A stretch of DNA of 21,352 nt from an uncultured Alphaproteobacteria bacterium. Its GTDB lineage: Bacteria; Pseudomonadota; Alphaproteobacteria; Rhizobiales; Aestuariivirgaceae. Of the stretch, positions 8,370 to 16,768 are shown piece by piece (within the stretch, counting starts at the first letter, position 1; every line of letters begins with the position of its first letter). The notes beneath the pieces were generated by a model. That model had not been told where the DNA came from and did no database searches. It saw nothing but the letters and a program-made list of their open reading frames with translations. A program made the position numbers and the translations under genes. The stretch is from contig CALMLK010000076.1 of the NCBI GenBank assembly GCA_937868035.1, positions 1 to 21,352 on the forward strand, read 5' to 3'.

Positions 8370-9217
8370 GATGCGGCGCTGCCGGACTGCGAAACGTTCT
8401 GCGGAGATGCTTTCCCGAGTTTGAGGCTTTCGTCCAGTGCGACCAGTTGTGCCGCTGTGGATATGGCAATGGCATCCGGACGCTTGGAGCGGATGCCTCC
8501 CAGTCCGATCGGGCAGATGAGGCCGGCAATTTGCTCCTGCGGCACACCGGCTTCCGCGAGGCGCTTTTCGAAGCGCGCCCGCTTTGTTGCGCTGCCGATC
8601 AGCCCCGTGACCGAGATGGCCGGGTTGCGCAGGCACGCATCGACAATGGCAAGATCAAGCGCATGCGAATGGGTCATCACAACCGCAATCGATCCCTCCG
8701 GTGCGCCAGTCAATACGCCGGGCATGTCGACATCGGCGCGCAATGAGACGTTGGCGGGCACCGCCGTGGGGAAAGCCCCCGGCCTTGCATCGCACCAGAC
8801 GACGTGAAACGGTGTCTGGGCCAGGATCAGAACAAGGGCCCGGCCCACATGGCCGGCGCCGAAGAGATAAAGCGTGCGGGTTTCGTCCTGCTCCTCCGCG
8901 GCGAATGCGTTCAGCGCCGCCACATCAGCAACTGTCGTGAGGACCTCAACCTGCCCGCCACAGCACTGTCCGAGATCGGGGCCCAGCAGATAGCGCGAAG
9001 CGCTTTGCTTGCCGCCGGACAGGAGCAATCTTTGGGCTTCGGCGATGGCTTTCCACTCCATCGTTCCGCCGCCGATGGTGCCGAAGATGCCTTCGGCCGT
9101 CACCAGCATCAACGTGCCCTCCTCGCGCGGCGCCGAACCCCTGACCTTGCCAATCCGGACGATTGCAACCTGCCGTCCTTCCTGGAGAAGGTCTCGTGCG
9201 CGCGCGATGAGATTCAT
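8366..9217 (-). CDS. xdhC: Xanthine dehydrogenase accessory protein XdhC
   Basis: XdhC binds the molybdenum cofactor, assists its sulfuration and inserts it into XdhB; it is not part of the mature enzyme. The protein has 283 residues from the ATG at 9217. Family marks are GSAPRE near residue 28, GTIGGGTMEW, the LGQCCGGQVEV segment with paired cysteines, a Rossmann-like LFGAGHVGRAL in the middle, and GLIGSATKRARF with a following GLGG segment. The reading back to 9328 was rejected because it runs into xdhB, while 9217 overlaps the xdhB stop as ATGA. The stop overlaps the ATPase start in the same way. The last 20 or so residues are polar and low in complexity and are probably a flexible tail. 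Confidence 0.94.
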   Translation of the reverse strand: MNLIARARDLLQEGRQVAIVRIGKVRGSAPREEGTLMLVTAEGIFGTIGGGTMEWKAIAEAQRLLLSGGKQSASRYLLGPDLGQCCGGQVEVLTTVADVAALNAFAAEEQDETRTLYLFGAGHVGRALVLILAQTPFHVVWCDARPGAFPTAVPANVSLRADVDMPGVLTGAPEGSIAVVMTHSHALDLAIVDACLRNPAISVTGLIGSATKRARFEKRLAEAGVPQEQIAGLICPIGLGGIRSKRPDAIAISTAAQLVALDESLKLGKASPQNVSQSGSAAS

Positions 9218-11550
9218 GTCCGCACACTCTTGAGGGCATGAAGAATTGCTTCCGGTGTTGCAGGCGTATCGAGTGCGGGTATGGCCCCATTCCCCGTGGA
9301 GGCGATGGCATTGAAGATCGCCGTCCACACGGAGATGCCCAGCATCAGCGGAGGTTCGCCGACGGCCTTCGACCGGTAGATGGTGTCTTCCTTGTTGCCC
9401 TTGGACTCAAACAGCGCCACGTTGAACTGCTCCGGGACATCGGAGGCGCAGGGAATCTTGTAAGTGGATGGTGCGTGGGTGCGCAGGCGCCCGGTATTGT
9501 CGAAGACCAGTTCCTCTGTTGTGAGCCAACCCATGCCCTGGACGAAAGCACCTTCCACCTGGCCCAGGTCGATCGCGGGGTTCAGTGACTTCCCCACGTC
9601 ATGCAGAATGTCGACACGGTCGACCCGCATCTCACCCGTCATGGTGTCGATCGTTACTTCACTGCAGGCCGCTCCGTAGGCGAAATAGAGGAAGGGCCTG
9701 CCCTTGCCCTTGCTGCGGTCCCACGTCAGCTTTGGTGTTGCGTAGTAACCTGTGGCCGACAACGGCAAGCGGGCCTGATGGGTGCGGGCGCAGGCCTCCG
9801 CAAATGTCATGCGCTTCGCGGCAGAGAAGACTTCGCCATTTGCAAAGATGATCTTGGCCTTGGGCACGCGCCAGTCACGCGCCAGCAGGTTGGCGATATT
9901 GTCGCGGATTTCTTCTGCAGCGCGCTTCGCGGCCATGCCGTTGAGGTCGCTTCCCGAGGACGCTGCCGTCGGCGATGTGTTGGGCACTTTCCCGGTGCTG
10001 GTGGCGCAAATGCGCACCTTGTCGAGCCCAATGCCGAACACCTCGGCCACCACCTGCGCCACCTTGGTGTAGAGGCCCTGCCCCATCTCCGTGCCGCCGT
10101 GATTCAACTGGACAGAACCGTCGGTATAAGCCAGCACCAGCGCGCCGGCCTGGTTGAGGTGGGAGAGGGTGAACGAGATCCCGAATTTCACGGGTGTCAG
10201 CGACAGGCCCTTTTTCAATACACGGCTTGACGCATTGTAGTCTGTGATCTGTTGGCGGCGGTTGCGATAATCGGAAGTGCGCTCCAGTTCCGCCACCAGT
10301 TCGGGAAGAATGTTGTCCGTCACCTGCTGGCCGTAAGGCGTCACATCGCGGTTCTTGCCGTAGAAATTTCGTCTTCGCACATCGAGGGCATCGCGCCCGG
10401 TGCGGACGGCGATCGACTCCATCAGGCGTTCGGCAAAAACCATGCCCTGAGGTCCGCCAAAGCCGCGGAAGGCGGTGTTGGACACCGTGTTGGTGCGGAG
10501 CCGGCGTGAATGGATGCGGAGCGCCGGATAGTAATAGCTGTTGTCGGCGTGGAACATCGTCCGGTCATTGACGCCCTGGCTGAGGTCAGCCGAACAGCCA
10601 CAACGGGCGTCGAACTCGACGTTCACGGCGGTGAGGCGGCCATCATCATCGAAGCCCGCTTCCGAACTGACGCGGAAGTCATGGCGCTTGCCCGTCATGA
10701 CCATGTCATCGTCTCGATCGAGGCGGCACTTTGCGGGCCTTCCCGTTACGTGGGCTGCAAGTGCCGCGAGGCAGGCCCACTGGGCGGCCTGGCTTTCCTT
10801 GCCCCCGAAACCGCCGCCCATGCGGCGGCAGTCGCAGGTCACCGCGCCATTTGCCACATGCAGCATGTGGGCAACGCACTGCTGCACCTCCGAAGGGTGC
10901 TGGGTTGAACAGTGGACAACCATTCCCCCCTTCTCATCGGGCAAGGCCATGGAAACCTGGCCTTCGAGATAGAAGTGTTCCTGTCCGCCGATGAGGAAGG
11001 AATCGAGAAGACTATGGCTCGATGCGGCGATGGCCGCGCCTGCATCTTTGCGGGTGAAGGTGTATTCCGGAAGGACATCGGTTGTCCCGGCCCGGATCGC
11101 CTCATCGGCTGTCACGACGGGCTTTATTGCCTGCACCGTGATGCGGGCGAGACGGGCGGCACGGCGCGCCGCATCGCGGGTTTCCGCAACGACGGCAAAG
11201 ATCACTTGTCCATGGAACTCGATTTCTCCATCGGCGAGGATGGGATCGCCACCGATTGATGCGCTCCAGTCATTGCGCCCGGGGATATCGCGCGCCGTCA
11301 GGACCCTGACGACACCTGGAAATGCGGCCACATCAGCAACATCGAGCGCTGTGATCCGTCCGCAGGCCGCTTCGCGCGCAAAGCCCGGCGCCACGTGGAG
11401 CAAACCTTCCGGTTCCGGCATGTCGTCGATATATGTGGCGCGGCCGGTCACGTGCTGTTCGGCGCTGTCGTGGGCCAACGGTTTTCCGACAACGGCCTCG
11501 GTTCTCAAAGCCACCTTGGGTTTCACTGCGCGCTTCGCGTCTGTCTTCAT
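9214..11550 (-). CDS. xdhB: Xanthine dehydrogenase, molybdopterin-binding subunit XdhB
   Basis: This is the catalytic large subunit of xanthine dehydrogenase, which hydroxylates hypoxanthine and xanthine to urate at the molybdenum centre. It has 778 residues, normal for bacterial XdhB. Active-site segments are present: GQEHFYLE near 189-196, GGGFGGKE with the substrate-binding-type Glu at about 252, the DRDDDM loop near 279, FRGFGGPQG with the substrate-orienting Arg at about 362, and GEPPLMLG with the catalytic-type Glu at about 732. Together these favour xanthine dehydrogenase over aldehyde oxidase or CO dehydrogenase. A GTG at 11556 is possible, but the ATG at 11550 makes an ATGA overlap with the xdhA stop and matches the pattern of the neighbouring genes. 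No key residue appears to be missing. Confidence 0.96.
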   Translation of the reverse strand: MKTDAKRAVKPKVALRTEAVVGKPLAHDSAEQHVTGRATYIDDMPEPEGLLHVAPGFAREAACGRITALDVADVAAFPGVVRVLTARDIPGRNDWSASIGGDPILADGEIEFHGQVIFAVVAETRDAARRAARLARITVQAIKPVVTADEAIRAGTTDVLPEYTFTRKDAGAAIAASSHSLLDSFLIGGQEHFYLEGQVSMALPDEKGGMVVHCSTQHPSEVQQCVAHMLHVANGAVTCDCRRMGGGFGGKESQAAQWACLAALAAHVTGRPAKCRLDRDDDMVMTGKRHDFRVSSEAGFDDDGRLTAVNVEFDARCGCSADLSQGVNDRTMFHADNSYYYPALRIHSRRLRTNTVSNTAFRGFGGPQGMVFAERLMESIAVRTGRDALDVRRRNFYGKNRDVTPYGQQVTDNILPELVAELERTSDYRNRRQQITDYNASSRVLKKGLSLTPVKFGISFTLSHLNQAGALVLAYTDGSVQLNHGGTEMGQGLYTKVAQVVAEVFGIGLDKVRICATSTGKVPNTSPTAASSGSDLNGMAAKRAAEEIRDNIANLLARDWRVPKAKIIFANGEVFSAAKRMTFAEACARTHQARLPLSATGYYATPKLTWDRSKGKGRPFLYFAYGAACSEVTIDTMTGEMRVDRVDILHDVGKSLNPAIDLGQVEGAFVQGMGWLTTEELVFDNTGRLRTHAPSTYKIPCASDVPEQFNVALFESKGNKEDTIYRSKAVGEPPLMLGISVWTAIFNAIASTGNGAIPALDTPATPEAILHALKSVRT

Positions 11551-13022
11551 GTCCACGCCTCTTTTCCGGCGGGCGCGAGCACACGCAGCGACGCTGGACG
11601 TTCGCCGACGAGTTCATGCAGGGCCTTGAGCAAAAGGGCTTCGGCCGCGTCGAGACGGTAACTTGCGGACGCGCGCATGTCGGAGAGTGGGGTAAAGTCC
11701 TTGCGCAAGTTCCCCACTACTCCCGCCCAGCTTTCAGGAGCGTCCAGCTTGAGGCCCGTGACGGCTGCTTCCGTGTGACGCGCACGCCGGGGGGTGCCCG
11801 CCATCCCGCCAAAGGCAATGACGGCGGAGCTGATGCTGCGCCCAGAAATCACGAACTTGAAGGCGGCCATGACGGCGGAAATGTCCTGGTCAAACCGTTT
11901 GGAGAGTTTGTGGGCAAAGAAGCGTTCGTTGCTCTTGAGCTTTGGAATATCGATCCGCCACAGCAATTCGCCGGGGCGCCGATCCTGCTTGCCGTAGTCA
12001 ATGAAATAGTCTTCCAGCAGCAGGTCACGCTGGTCTGTGCCCTTGCGCAGCGTGATTCGCGTCCCCAGTGCGATCAACATCGGCGGCATGTCGCCGATGG
12101 GAGACCCGTTCGCGATGTTGCCGCCGATGGTCCCGGAACTGCGAACCTGCTTCGACCCCAGCCGCCGCAACACTTCACCGACGTCCGGTGCCAGGGCGGC
12201 GAGTTTCTCCTCGGCTTGAGCGTAGGTCACTGCGGCACCCAGCGACAGTGTCGCCACCCGATCGGTGATGGCGTGCAGGGCTTCGACCCGGGACGTGAAG
12301 ATCAGCTTTGGCAGCACCCGCATCTGCTTGGTGATCCAGAGGCCCACGTCCGTGGCACCAGCGACAATTGTCGCATCCGGATGGCGGGCCGCGAGGTCGA
12401 GCAGCGTGCTGTCCTTGGCCGGAGCGGCGGCAAAAGAGTCGCTGTTGCCGCAAAAGACATCCTCGCCATCATTGATCCTGGCCAGTTCCGCTGCGATTTC
12501 TGCGGCCGACTCCGTCCAGATATCCGGTGTCCTGTTTTCACACGCATCCAGTGCGGCGTCGATGATGGGCCGATAGCCCGTACAGCGGCACAGGTTGCCC
12601 GCAATCTGGTTGACCACTGCGTTCCGGTCAGGCCGCTCGGGCGCGTGATAGAGGGCAAAGAGCGACATCACGAAGCCAGGCGTGCAGAAGCCGCATTGCG
12701 AACCATGGTGTTGCACCATGGCCTGCTGAACGGGATGAAGGACGCCGCCGGGAGAGAGGTCATCGACCGTCACCAGTTCGCAGCCATGCAGGTGGCCCAT
12801 GAGCATGATGCAGGCATTCGCCGGTTCGTAGGTGACACGGCCCTGGCGCAACCGGCCGATGGCGACGGTGCATGCGCCGCAGTCGCCTTCGTTGCATCCT
12901 TCCTTCGTGCCCTTGTGACGCTGTTCGAGACGCAGGTAGTCAAGCACCGTGCGCGCCGGATCGGTCATCGGGTATTCGACGATGACGCCGCGACGCAGGA
13001 ACCTGATCTCAGTGTGGGTCAT
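11547..13022 (-). CDS. xdhA: Xanthine dehydrogenase, iron-sulfur and FAD subunit XdhA
   Basis: XdhA is the electron-transfer subunit (491 residues) that carries electrons from the molybdenum site through two [2Fe-2S] clusters to FAD and NAD+. The plant-type ferredoxin domain has Cys43, Cys48, Cys51 and Cys71. The second, all-helical cluster domain has Cys110 and Cys113 in QCGFCTPG and Cys145 and Cys147 in CRCTGYRP. The FAD domain follows from about residue 205, with AGATDVG at 221-227 and GTIGGNIANGSPIGD near 297-311. All eight cluster cysteines are present. The start lies 7 bases after the uraH stop; the ribosome binding site is weak, so coupling is likely. The stop overlaps the xdhB start. 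Confidence 0.96.
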   Translation of the reverse strand: MTHTEIRFLRRGVIVEYPMTDPARTVLDYLRLEQRHKGTKEGCNEGDCGACTVAIGRLRQGRVTYEPANACIMLMGHLHGCELVTVDDLSPGGVLHPVQQAMVQHHGSQCGFCTPGFVMSLFALYHAPERPDRNAVVNQIAGNLCRCTGYRPIIDAALDACENRTPDIWTESAAEIAAELARINDGEDVFCGNSDSFAAAPAKDSTLLDLAARHPDATIVAGATDVGLWITKQMRVLPKLIFTSRVEALHAITDRVATLSLGAAVTYAQAEEKLAALAPDVGEVLRRLGSKQVRSSGTIGGNIANGSPIGDMPPMLIALGTRITLRKGTDQRDLLLEDYFIDYGKQDRRPGELLWRIDIPKLKSNERFFAHKLSKRFDQDISAVMAAFKFVISGRSISSAVIAFGGMAGTPRRARHTEAAVTGLKLDAPESWAGVVGNLRKDFTPLSDMRASASYRLDAAEALLLKALHELVGERPASLRVLAPAGKEAWT

Positions 13023-13029
13023 GGATTAC

Positions 13030-13386
13030 TCAACTGCCCCGGTAGGTCGCATAGCCATGGGCCGAAAGCAGAAGCGGCACATGATAATGCTGGCTCACAT
13101 TGGAAATGCCAAACTTGATCGGGATCACATCGAAGAACGGCGGCGTCGACAGCCTCTCGCCAATGCCCTGGAGGTATTCCCCGGCCCGGAAGCGCAATTC
13201 GTAAAGTCCCATCTTGAGCGCGTCACCCTGCAGCAGGGGCTCTCCCGCGCGCCCGTCCGCATTGGTCACGGTGGTCTTGAGTTTCACCGGTTCGCCGGAG
13301 ACATTCCACAGTTCGATGATGAGGCCCGCCGCGGGGCGGCCCAGATGGGTGTCCAGTACATGCGTTGTCAAACGGCCCGTTGTCAC
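13030..13386 (-). CDS. uraH: 5-Hydroxyisourate hydrolase (UraH)
   Basis: UraH is a 118-residue transthyretin-like hydrolase that opens 5-hydroxyisourate, the product of urate oxidation, to OHCU, the substrate of UraD. Active-site landmarks are [12 protein letters not shown] with His9, NADGRAGEP with Arg46, SQHYHVPLL with His100 and His102, and the C-terminal YRGS tetrapeptide that distinguishes the enzyme from transthyretin. The start is GTG at 13386, supported by an AAGGAG site 6 bases upstream. It is the first gene of the uraH-xdhABC-importer operon. There is no obvious export signal, so the enzyme should be cytoplasmic. Confidence 0.96.
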   Translation of the reverse strand: MTTGRLTTHVLDTHLGRPAAGLIIELWNVSGEPVKLKTTVTNADGRAGEPLLQGDALKMGLYELRFRAGEYLQGIGERLSTPPFFDVIPIKFGISNVSQHYHVPLLLSAHGYATYRGS

Positions 13387-13392
13387 CGCTCA

Positions 13393-13398
13393 CTCCTT
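13393..13398 (-). promoter_or_regulatory. Ribosome binding site deciding the uraH GTG start
   Basis: The minus strand reads AAGGAG here, 6 bases before the GTG at 13386. An in-frame TGA at 13390-13392 lies between this site and the start codon, so uraH cannot begin further upstream. The site is therefore the initiation signal for the first gene of the purine operon. Confidence 0.7.
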
Positions 13399-13480
13399 CC
13401 CCGGTTGTGTTCGCCGCGGTCTTGCGCCGGGCTTCTCCTGCAGAAAGGCTAGCATGACCTCCATGTTCGAGACAGCCTCA

Positions 13481-14428
13481 TTATTCGGCACGGCGTGTTC
13501 TCTTTTTTGGCACAGGTACCAGTTTCGGCAACACGCCCTTGGCATGGCTCAGGAAGGCAGCGGCAGCGCTCTGGCTGGTCAGGCCCGGGCGATGGACGAG
13601 CATCATCCGGTCTGGGGGCAATGGCCGGTCAGCCAAGGGTATGAACCGGAGCGTGCCATCTTCGAGGTCCTGCTCGATCCCGATCGTGGTCTGGAAGGCG
13701 ATGCACACGCCCCTCCGCGCGAGACTGGCCATGACGCGCAGAGAATTGCATTCGATCGCAGGTTTGACGCTCAGTTTCTGACGCCTGACGATGGTGTCCA
13801 GGAGTGTGCGCAAGCTCAATCCGCGCGCAGGCCAGGCCACGGGATGTTGCAGACAATCCCGCAAGGAGACCGTGGACTGCCGCGCCAGCACGTGTCCCGG
13901 CGAAACAACGGCACCCACCGGCAGATCCTGCACATGGGCTACGCCCAGCCGGGCAAAGGAGGTCGGGTTGAACGTCAGGCCCACGTCAGCAATGTTTTCG
14001 CGCACAAGTTCCGTCACCGCATCCGAGCCCGCGACGCTGACCTGTATCTGGATGCCGGGATAGGCGCTGGTGAAATCCTCAAGCAGCCTCGGCAAGAGCG
14101 CGTTTGAAATGCTTTCCACCGTCGCGATGCGGACGTGCCCGCTCTTCAGACCGCGCAATGCATTGAGTTGATCAAGGACTTCTTCATGCAAGAGCGTGGA
14201 GGCCGCCAATGCACGGCGCAACTCTTCACCCGCAGGGGAAAGACAGAGGCTTCGTCCGATACGTTCGAACAGGGTAATGCCAAGACTTGTTTCCAGGAGA
14301 CCGATCTGCCGGCTGATGGCGGATGGTGCGGTATTGGCCTGGCGGGCGGCGGCGCGGACCGAGCCCGCCTCCGCGACAAGCAGAAAATAGCGGCAACTGG
14401 CGGACAGGAAACTGTCATTCCGCTCCAC
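13481..14428 (-). CDS. LysR-type transcriptional regulator
   Basis: This 315-residue protein has the two-domain layout of LysR-type regulators. A winged helix-turn-helix occupies about residues 8-68, with the family stretch AGSVRAAARQANTAPSAISRQI and then LFERIGRSLCLSPAGEEL. An effector-binding domain from about 95 to 300 begins GHVRIATVESI. The start is GTG at 14428, with a GGGGGAG site 6 bases upstream. It lies 94 bases upstream of uraH in the same orientation and 36 bases after the ROK gene. From position it is the best candidate regulator of the purine operon, with a pathway purine or intermediate as possible effector. This is inference, and I could not pick out a convincing T-N11-A operator in the gap. 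Confidence 0.93.
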   Translation of the reverse strand: MERNDSFLSASCRYFLLVAEAGSVRAAARQANTAPSAISRQIGLLETSLGITLFERIGRSLCLSPAGEELRRALAASTLLHEEVLDQLNALRGLKSGHVRIATVESISNALLPRLLEDFTSAYPGIQIQVSVAGSDAVTELVRENIADVGLTFNPTSFARLGVAHVQDLPVGAVVSPGHVLARQSTVSLRDCLQHPVAWPARGLSLRTLLDTIVRRQKLSVKPAIECNSLRVMASLARRGVCIAFQTTIGIEQDLEDGTLRFIPLADRPLPPDRMMLVHRPGLTSQSAAAAFLSHAKGVLPKLVPVPKKRTRRAE

Positions 14429-14434
14429 GGCCCG

Positions 14435-14441
14435 CTCCCCC
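14435..14441 (-). promoter_or_regulatory. Ribosome binding site for the LysR gene (GTG start)
   Basis: The minus strand reads GGGGGAG here, 6 bases before the GTG at 14428. It supports the non-ATG start, from which the predicted protein has the expected short lead into the helix-turn-helix. Confidence 0.6.
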
Positions 14442-14464
14442 GCGCAAGTTGAAAGGTGCCGGTA

Positions 14465-15718
14465 TCACGTGGCCGCACCATGGGCCGGTAGGGGCGCGGG
14501 CGGCGCGGCCACGGCGAACACATCCCTGTCGATGATGCGAAGCAGGGCATCAATGGTGCCGCGCACGATCATGTCATCACTGAAACGGACCTGCTCAATC
14601 GCCACATCACGCCGCAAGACCTCGACGACACTTTTCTCCAGCGCCTCGCGCATGGCGCGCTCCATCAGTTCCGATGTCTGCAAGCCGGGGCCCGCGAGCA
14701 CGATGCGGTCGGGATTGAGAATGGAGATCACCCTGCCGATGCCATAGCCCAACGCAGTACCCGCCAGTTCGAAGGCCGCCCGTGCGCGGGCATCGCCGGC
14801 CTTCGCCTTCTGGTGCAGGCCGATCATCGTCGATTCAGGCACTGCCGAGCGCGGTGCTTCCCGTTCCGTCTCTCCCAGGTAGTGCCGGAGGATGCCGTAG
14901 TCGGCGACGTAGGCCTCGATGCAGCCGCGCTTTCCGCAACGGCACAGTGCGCCATCGGGGATGTGATTCATGTGGCCGAATTCCGCGGCCGCGCCCGAGG
15001 CGCCGTGAAAGACCTCGCCGCCGATGATAACGCCCATGCCGACGCCATAACCCGTGAAGATCGCAGCGGTGACACCGCCATAGCGTTCCCGGTCAGAGGC
15101 AACCAGCCCTTCGGCAATCATGTTGGCATCGTTGGCGACAAAGCACGGTACGCCGAAGCGGGTCTCCACCGGTTCCGCCACGGGGATGTCACCCGCCTTG
15201 AAAGCGGGCGACCACACGATCGTTCCCCGTCGGCTGTCTGCCAGGCCCTGGATGGCGATGGCGATGCGGGCGAGACGCCGGGGGTTGACCTTCTGCCACG
15301 CGATGAAATCCGCGATGGCATCTGCCAGCGCCTGGCCGAAGGCGTCCCTGCCTGCATCATATGTCGGCAGGCGCACTTCATTCCGGGCAATCGTTTCACC
15401 CTGGAAATCCGTCAGCACGATCATCACATCATCAATCGAGATCTTCACGGCCATGACCAGCGCCGCATCCGGATTGAGGGAGAGCCGCACGACGGGCCGG
15501 CCTCTTCGGCCTGACGGCGGCAGCACCAGCGGCAGACTTTCCTCCCGGATGACGCCCTCCTGGATCAGCTGGGCGCAGATCGTGGTGATGGAGGCGGGTG
15601 ACAGGCCCGTGAGACGGCCCAGTTCAACACGGGCCGACGCTCCATGCTGGCGCAACGCACCGAGCACGATGCGGCGGTTCTGCCGTCTTACCAATTCGCT
15701 GTCGGCTTTCTCAGCCAT
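14465..15718 (-). CDS. ROK-family transcriptional regulator (NagC/XylR type)
   Basis: This 417-residue protein combines an N-terminal winged helix-turn-helix with a ROK (repressor, ORF, kinase) domain. The DNA-binding part is near residues 10-62, with RRQNRRIVLGALRQHG and LTGLSPASITTICAQLI. The ROK domain has FVANDANMIAEG with Asp197, AAEFGHMNH with the zinc-type His249, and the CxCGxxGC zinc motif with Cys259, Cys261 and Cys266. ROK repressors of this length usually sense sugars or sugar phosphates. Here it stands between the conserved core block and the purine genes with no sugar gene nearby, so its ligand is unknown. The ATG at 15718 has a weak AGGA-type site upstream. The LysR gene starts 36 bases after its stop. 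Confidence 0.93.
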   Translation of the reverse strand: MAEKADSELVRRQNRRIVLGALRQHGASARVELGRLTGLSPASITTICAQLIQEGVIREESLPLVLPPSGRRGRPVVRLSLNPDAALVMAVKISIDDVMIVLTDFQGETIARNEVRLPTYDAGRDAFGQALADAIADFIAWQKVNPRRLARIAIAIQGLADSRRGTIVWSPAFKAGDIPVAEPVETRFGVPCFVANDANMIAEGLVASDRERYGGVTAAIFTGYGVGMGVIIGGEVFHGASGAAAEFGHMNHIPDGALCRCGKRGCIEAYVADYGILRHYLGETEREAPRSAVPESTMIGLHQKAKAGDARARAAFELAGTALGYGIGRVISILNPDRIVLAGPGLQTSELMERAMREALEKSVVEVLRRDVAIEQVRFSDDMIVRGTIDALLRIIDRDVFAVAAPPAPLPAHGAAT

Positions 15719-15808
15719 GCGGGTCCTGCACCGTCACACACTTTCCCCGGTCCCGGAAGACGGGATCACATGTGCTCATGCTGTTCCAAAGCCCACCACT
15801 CCGCAAGA
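15719..15808 (-). other. Short intergenic gap between the XRE-type and ROK genes
   Basis: This 90-base gap is one of only a few in the window. It contains an imperfect stem (arms 15749-15755 and 15761-15767, one G-T pair, 5-base loop) and an adjoining palindrome CACATGTG at 15767-15774. No T-run follows the stem on the minus strand, so it is not a clear terminator, and I see no good promoter hexamers. It may hold the ROK operator or start signals, but this is not shown. Confidence 0.3.
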
Positions 15809-16180
15809 TTATTTTGGAGCTTGAAGGAAAGTGCCTTCGAGGATGGCAATCATGCCGTCGAGCTGTTCCTGGTTGAGGTGCTCGATGTTGAGGGCCAGCC
15901 GGTTGGCCAGTTCGGTGGCGCGCGGGTGAAGTCCGGACGTATCAATCGTCACGCGGGGATGGGAGATGCGCGCGAGACCCAGAAGCTGTTCGGCATCATC
16001 CCAGATGACATTGAAATAGGCGATGATGCGCTGGATCAGATACCAGGAGGGACGGCCACGCTTGCCGTGCTCCAGCGCCGACAAATAGGCACTGGAGATA
16101 CCGAGCTCCGCGGCCATGTCGGCGAGCGAGACGCCCTTCGCTTCCCGCAATTCCCGCAGACGTGCACCGAAAGGTGTCAT
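15809..16180 (-). CDS. XRE-family helix-turn-helix regulator
   Basis: This 123-residue protein has an N-terminal Cro/C1-type helix-turn-helix at about residues 5-60, with the sequence LREAKGVSLADMAAELGISSAYLSALEHGKRG covering the recognition helix region. A C-terminal helical part of about 50 residues ends in LNIEHLNQEQLDGMIAILEG. It lies 6 bases after the smr stop and probably shares its message; AGGGTGG upstream of the ATG serves as the ribosome binding site. From memory, a small XRE-type protein of this kind follows smr in several rhizobial chromosomes, usually next to gyrB. Its targets are not known to me. The length and start look normal. Confidence 0.9.
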   Translation of the reverse strand: MTPFGARLRELREAKGVSLADMAAELGISSAYLSALEHGKRGRPSWYLIQRIIAYFNVIWDDAEQLLGLARISHPRVTIDTSGLHPRATELANRLALNIEHLNQEQLDGMIAILEGTFLQAPK

Positions 16181-16186
16181 GCCACC

Positions 16187-16768
16187 CTATCCATGTTCGT
16201 GCACCCGGCGGAGGCGGAGGTAAAACGCGCCGCCGCCGCCGTGGCGCGGATGCGCCGGTTGAAAGCCGGTGACGTGTTCGCGAAAGACATGTTCATGCAG
16301 CCAGTGCGGAACCTCGCGGCGAAGCCGTCCCTCTCTCTCGGGCGAATGAAAGAAGCCTGTGCCATGCAAGGTGTGACGCGCAAAGGGAGACGCGCCCTTC
16401 CCCGTGATGACAAGCACAAGCCGCGCGCCCTGGCGCCGCTGGTTTTCCACGAAGTGATAGAGTTGCATGCGCGCCACTTCGACGCCGTGACCATGAAGAT
16501 CAAGGCGGGCATCGGGCTCGAGTTGCCCCCGGGACAGGCGCTGGGCCGTGCGGCGGTCAAAAGCCGCAAGTGGCGGAGGTGACGCCGGCAATGACGGCGC
16601 ATGATGAAACATGTCCCGGCGCTCAGCAGCGCCTTGCGCTGCCGGGACGCTTCGCGCAGGCGCATGCTGCGGAGGGCCGGGCCGCGGCACCTTGAGCGGC
16701 GTGATGGTGCGTTTGACCTCGTCCCACAGGGCATGATCATGCGGATCGTGGGCGGGGCGCTTGCTCAT
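16187..16768 (-). CDS. Smr-domain protein
   Basis: This 193-residue protein carries a C-terminal Smr (small MutS-related) domain, found in nucleases and in MutS2 tails. Residues 1-80 are polar and rich in Pro, Ala and Arg and look disordered. The Smr core starts with LDLHG at 89-93, continues through the helix VARMQLYHFVENQRRQG, and has VLVITGKG at 118-125. The usual role is structure-dependent nucleic acid cleavage, but no specific function can be read from this sequence. The longer frame back to 16873 was rejected because the ATG at 16768 makes an ATGA overlap with the mltA stop. It sits in a tim44-mltA-smr-xre string. Confidence 0.92.
   Translation of the reverse strand: MSKRPAHDPHDHALWDEVKRTITPLKVPRPGPPQHAPARSVPAAQGAAERRDMFHHAPSLPASPPPLAAFDRRTAQRLSRGQLEPDARLDLHGHGVEVARMQLYHFVENQRRQGARLVLVITGKGASPFARHTLHGTGFFHSPEREGRLRREVPHWLHEHVFREHVTGFQPAHPRHGGGGAFYLRLRRVHEHG

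Noticed and set aside
8370..8636. 89-residue N-terminal extension of the importer ATPase
   Set aside because: It runs through the 3' end of xdhC and has no ABC-domain content. The ATG at 8369 with an ATGA overlap explains the start.
11433..13118. A 561-codon open frame on the plus strand opposite xdhA
   Set aside because: It lies antisense to xdhA, whose eight cluster cysteines and FAD motifs are unmistakable. The translated plus-strand frame shows no recognisable domain and is a high-GC shadow.
15749..15767. Stem-loop after the xre gene as a terminator
   Set aside because: It is a 7-bp stem with one wobble pair and is followed by purines rather than T residues on the minus strand, so termination is not supported.
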